DNA of 7,025 nucleotides from Bordetella parapertussis (GTDB lineage Bacteria; Pseudomonadota; Gammaproteobacteria; Burkholderiales; Burkholderiaceae_D), in assembly GCA_945867725.1 (NCBI GenBank), contig CAMBJI010000104.1, positions 1-7,025 of the forward strand. Direction: 5' to 3'. Position 1 is the first letter of the stretch; each line of letters opens with the position of its first letter. Under the pieces are notes generated by a model. The model was given only the letters and a program-made list of their open reading frames with translations. It ran no database searches and had not been told where the DNA came from. A program made the translations under genes and the position numbers. Of the stretch, positions 5,998 to 7,025 are shown piece after piece.

Positions 5998-6810
5998 GTG
6001 GTCTGGGGTTTAAGTTGGTGGCCACTCAAATTCTTTGCGGGTCTGGGTCTTGATGGCCACTCAGTCTCACTCACCGCTTACAGTGTGGTGGCGATCGTAT
6101 CGCTGCCTTTCATCTTTCAAGAACGTGCGAAGTGTCGTCAGGAGTGGCGTTACCTGTTGCTGATTGGCCTTTTTTTTGGTGCTGCCAATGTTGCACTCAC
6201 CTATGCATTGATGGCAGGTTCGGTGGTGCGGGTGATGTTGTTGTTCTTTCTTTTGCCGGTGTGGGGCATTCTTGGTGGCGCGATTTTTCTCAAAGAGCGC
6301 ATAGGTTTGCGTCGTATCGTCGCTGTATTGCTCTCGTTGGTGGGCGTCGTCGTGATTTTGGGTGCGGCCGATGCGCTGAACACACCTCTGTCACTGGCGG
6401 ATCTGTTCGCACTGATCGCAGGCGTGACCTACACCGCCGGTGGTATCACCAACCGCAAGGCGCAAACACTTCCCATGCTGAGCCGCACACTGATTAGTTT
6501 CGTCGGTTGTGCCTTAATTGCGCTGCTTGCACTGATATTTTCCATGCCTGAACTGCCTGCGCTGTCTGCGATTAATTGGCTCTGGCTGTGTTTGTTTGCC
6601 GGTGTGTGGTTACTGGGGGCGACTTTGCTGACCACGTATGGCGTCACCCACGTACAAGCCAGCCGCGCGGCGGTGTTTCAGGTGGTGGAATTACTGGTGG
6701 CGGTGACCAGTGCGGTGTTGATCGGCGGGGAAGCACTGAGTGCGCATGAGTATTTTGGGGCGGCGCTGATTGTGGGGGCTGCGCTGCTTGAATCGCGGTC
6801 AGGTTCTTAA
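5998..6810 (+). CDS. DMT-superfamily (EamA) membrane transporter, true start uncertain
   Basis: This is a probable inner-membrane carrier of the drug/metabolite transporter superfamily with two EamA repeats. The substrate is unknown; relatives export amino acids, metabolites or drugs. Counting from the GTG at 5998, 270 residues are read, with about ten hydrophobic spans: the end of the first at 1-10, then about 26-41, 50-72, 76-98, 107-123, 133-150, 165-183, 192-216, 225-245 and 252-267. The motif LKERIGLRRIVAVLLSLVGVVVIL closes the first repeat and GGEALSAHEYFGAALIVGAALLES the second. The GTG start would cut the first span in half. The open frame runs back to 5935 and encodes a good start of that span (RLALLALIAGSVVWGLSWW), but it has no ATG, GTG or TTG; only CTG at 5935, right after the lpxC stop. 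Either a rare start codon is used or the start has been lost. Confidence 0.85.
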   Translation: MVWGLSWWPLKFFAGLGLDGHSVSLTAYSVVAIVSLPFIFQERAKCRQEWRYLLLIGLFFGAANVALTYALMAGSVVRVMLLFFLLPVWGILGGAIFLKERIGLRRIVAVLLSLVGVVVILGAADALNTPLSLADLFALIAGVTYTAGGITNRKAQTLPMLSRTLISFVGCALIALLALIFSMPELPALSAINWLWLCLFAGVWLLGATLLTTYGVTHVQASRAAVFQVVELLVAVTSAVLIGGEALSAHEYFGAALIVGAALLESRSGS

Positions 6811-6883
6811 GATGGGTGATCGATGCCTTTGTCTAGCGAGCGCTAAGTTGGGTTTTGTTTTCGAATTCAGCGGATGAACGACG

Positions 6884-7025
6884 AAAGACGCTGGATCCCG
6901 GCCTGCGCCGGGAGCGAGTGGGGAATTCGGATCTCATGCGATACGCCCACGCAGCGGTCATCACATGCAGGTGATGACGATGGGAATTTTACGGTTGCCT
7001 CAACAATTACCGTCATCCCGGCGAA
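6884..7025. repeat. Composite inverted-repeat element (copy 2), cut by window end
   Basis: A left hairpin arm at 6891-6913 (ATCCCGGC, loop CTGC, GCCGGGA) and the start of an inverted right arm at 7012-7025 (GTCATCCCGGCGAA) flank a 22-base palindrome at 6957-6978. The order of parts matches the element between ftsA and ftsZ, but the sequence between the parts is not similar. The left arm diverges after GCCGGGA. AAAGACGCTGGATCCCGGC is shared exactly with the left side of copy 1 (2775-2793). If the right arm is full length the element would end near 7038, outside the window, making it about 150 bases long. Confidence 0.8.
6957..6978. repeat. 22-base near-perfect palindrome (core repeat unit)
   Basis: GTCATCAC (6957-6964) and GTGATGAC (6971-6978) are perfectly complementary around ATGCAG. 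The central TGCA is also palindromic, so only one position of each half fails to match. Its reverse complement recurs at 2836-2857 with one change, and most of one half recurs at 2877-2890 (13 of 14). Confidence 0.85.

Noticed and set aside
6834..6860. Terminator after the transporter gene (TAGCG/CGCTA followed by a T-rich stretch)
   Set aside because: The stem is only 4-5 bases with a two-base loop and the T tract is interrupted by G residues, so it is too weak to call.

Overview
The window looks like the 3' end of a division and cell-wall (dcw) cluster from a Betaproteobacterium, most likely of the order Burkholderiales. This rests on the protein style (FtsZ starting MEIDMLETTKGTIIKV and ending DIPAFLRRQAD, Ddl and LpxC motifs of the proteobacterial type), on the gene order ddl-ftsQ-ftsA-ftsZ-peroxiredoxin-lpxC, and on moderate GC content judged by eye. 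Family or genus cannot be fixed from the sequence alone. All genes read on the + strand.

Layout: (1) bases 3-548 hold the C-terminal part of D-alanine--D-alanine ligase, cut by the window edge. (2) 576-1370 is ftsQ. (3) A 134-base spacer with a short tandem repeat and two mini-ORFs leads to ftsA (1505-2737). (4) A 453-base gap between ftsA and ftsZ carries a composite inverted-repeat element (2782-2979), then an AT-rich leader with a foldable dyad. (5) ftsZ (3191-4357) is followed by a strong intrinsic terminator (4394-4426). (6) A Prx5-type peroxiredoxin (4462-4965) sits between ftsZ and lpxC (5002-5934). (7) Directly after the lpxC stop is a DMT/EamA-family membrane transporter (to 6810) whose start codon is problematic. 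(8) The window ends in a second, partly visible copy of the repeat element (6884-7025).

How the genes work together: Ddl makes the D-Ala-D-Ala dipeptide of the peptidoglycan precursor. FtsQ, FtsA and FtsZ are divisome parts: the periplasmic connector, the membrane tether and the GTPase ring. LpxC commits UDP-acylGlcNAc to lipid A. The block therefore joins wall synthesis, septation and outer-membrane synthesis. The peroxiredoxin and the transporter are accessory members with no shown link to division.

The genes are housekeeping genes and I see no new enzymatic system. The least ordinary content is non-coding: a modular family of intergenic hairpin repeats built from a 27-base GGATCCCGGC-type hairpin and a 22-base near-palindrome. 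One copy separates ftsA from ftsZ. Also notable are the unusual ftsQ-ftsA spacer and the missing standard start of the transporter gene.
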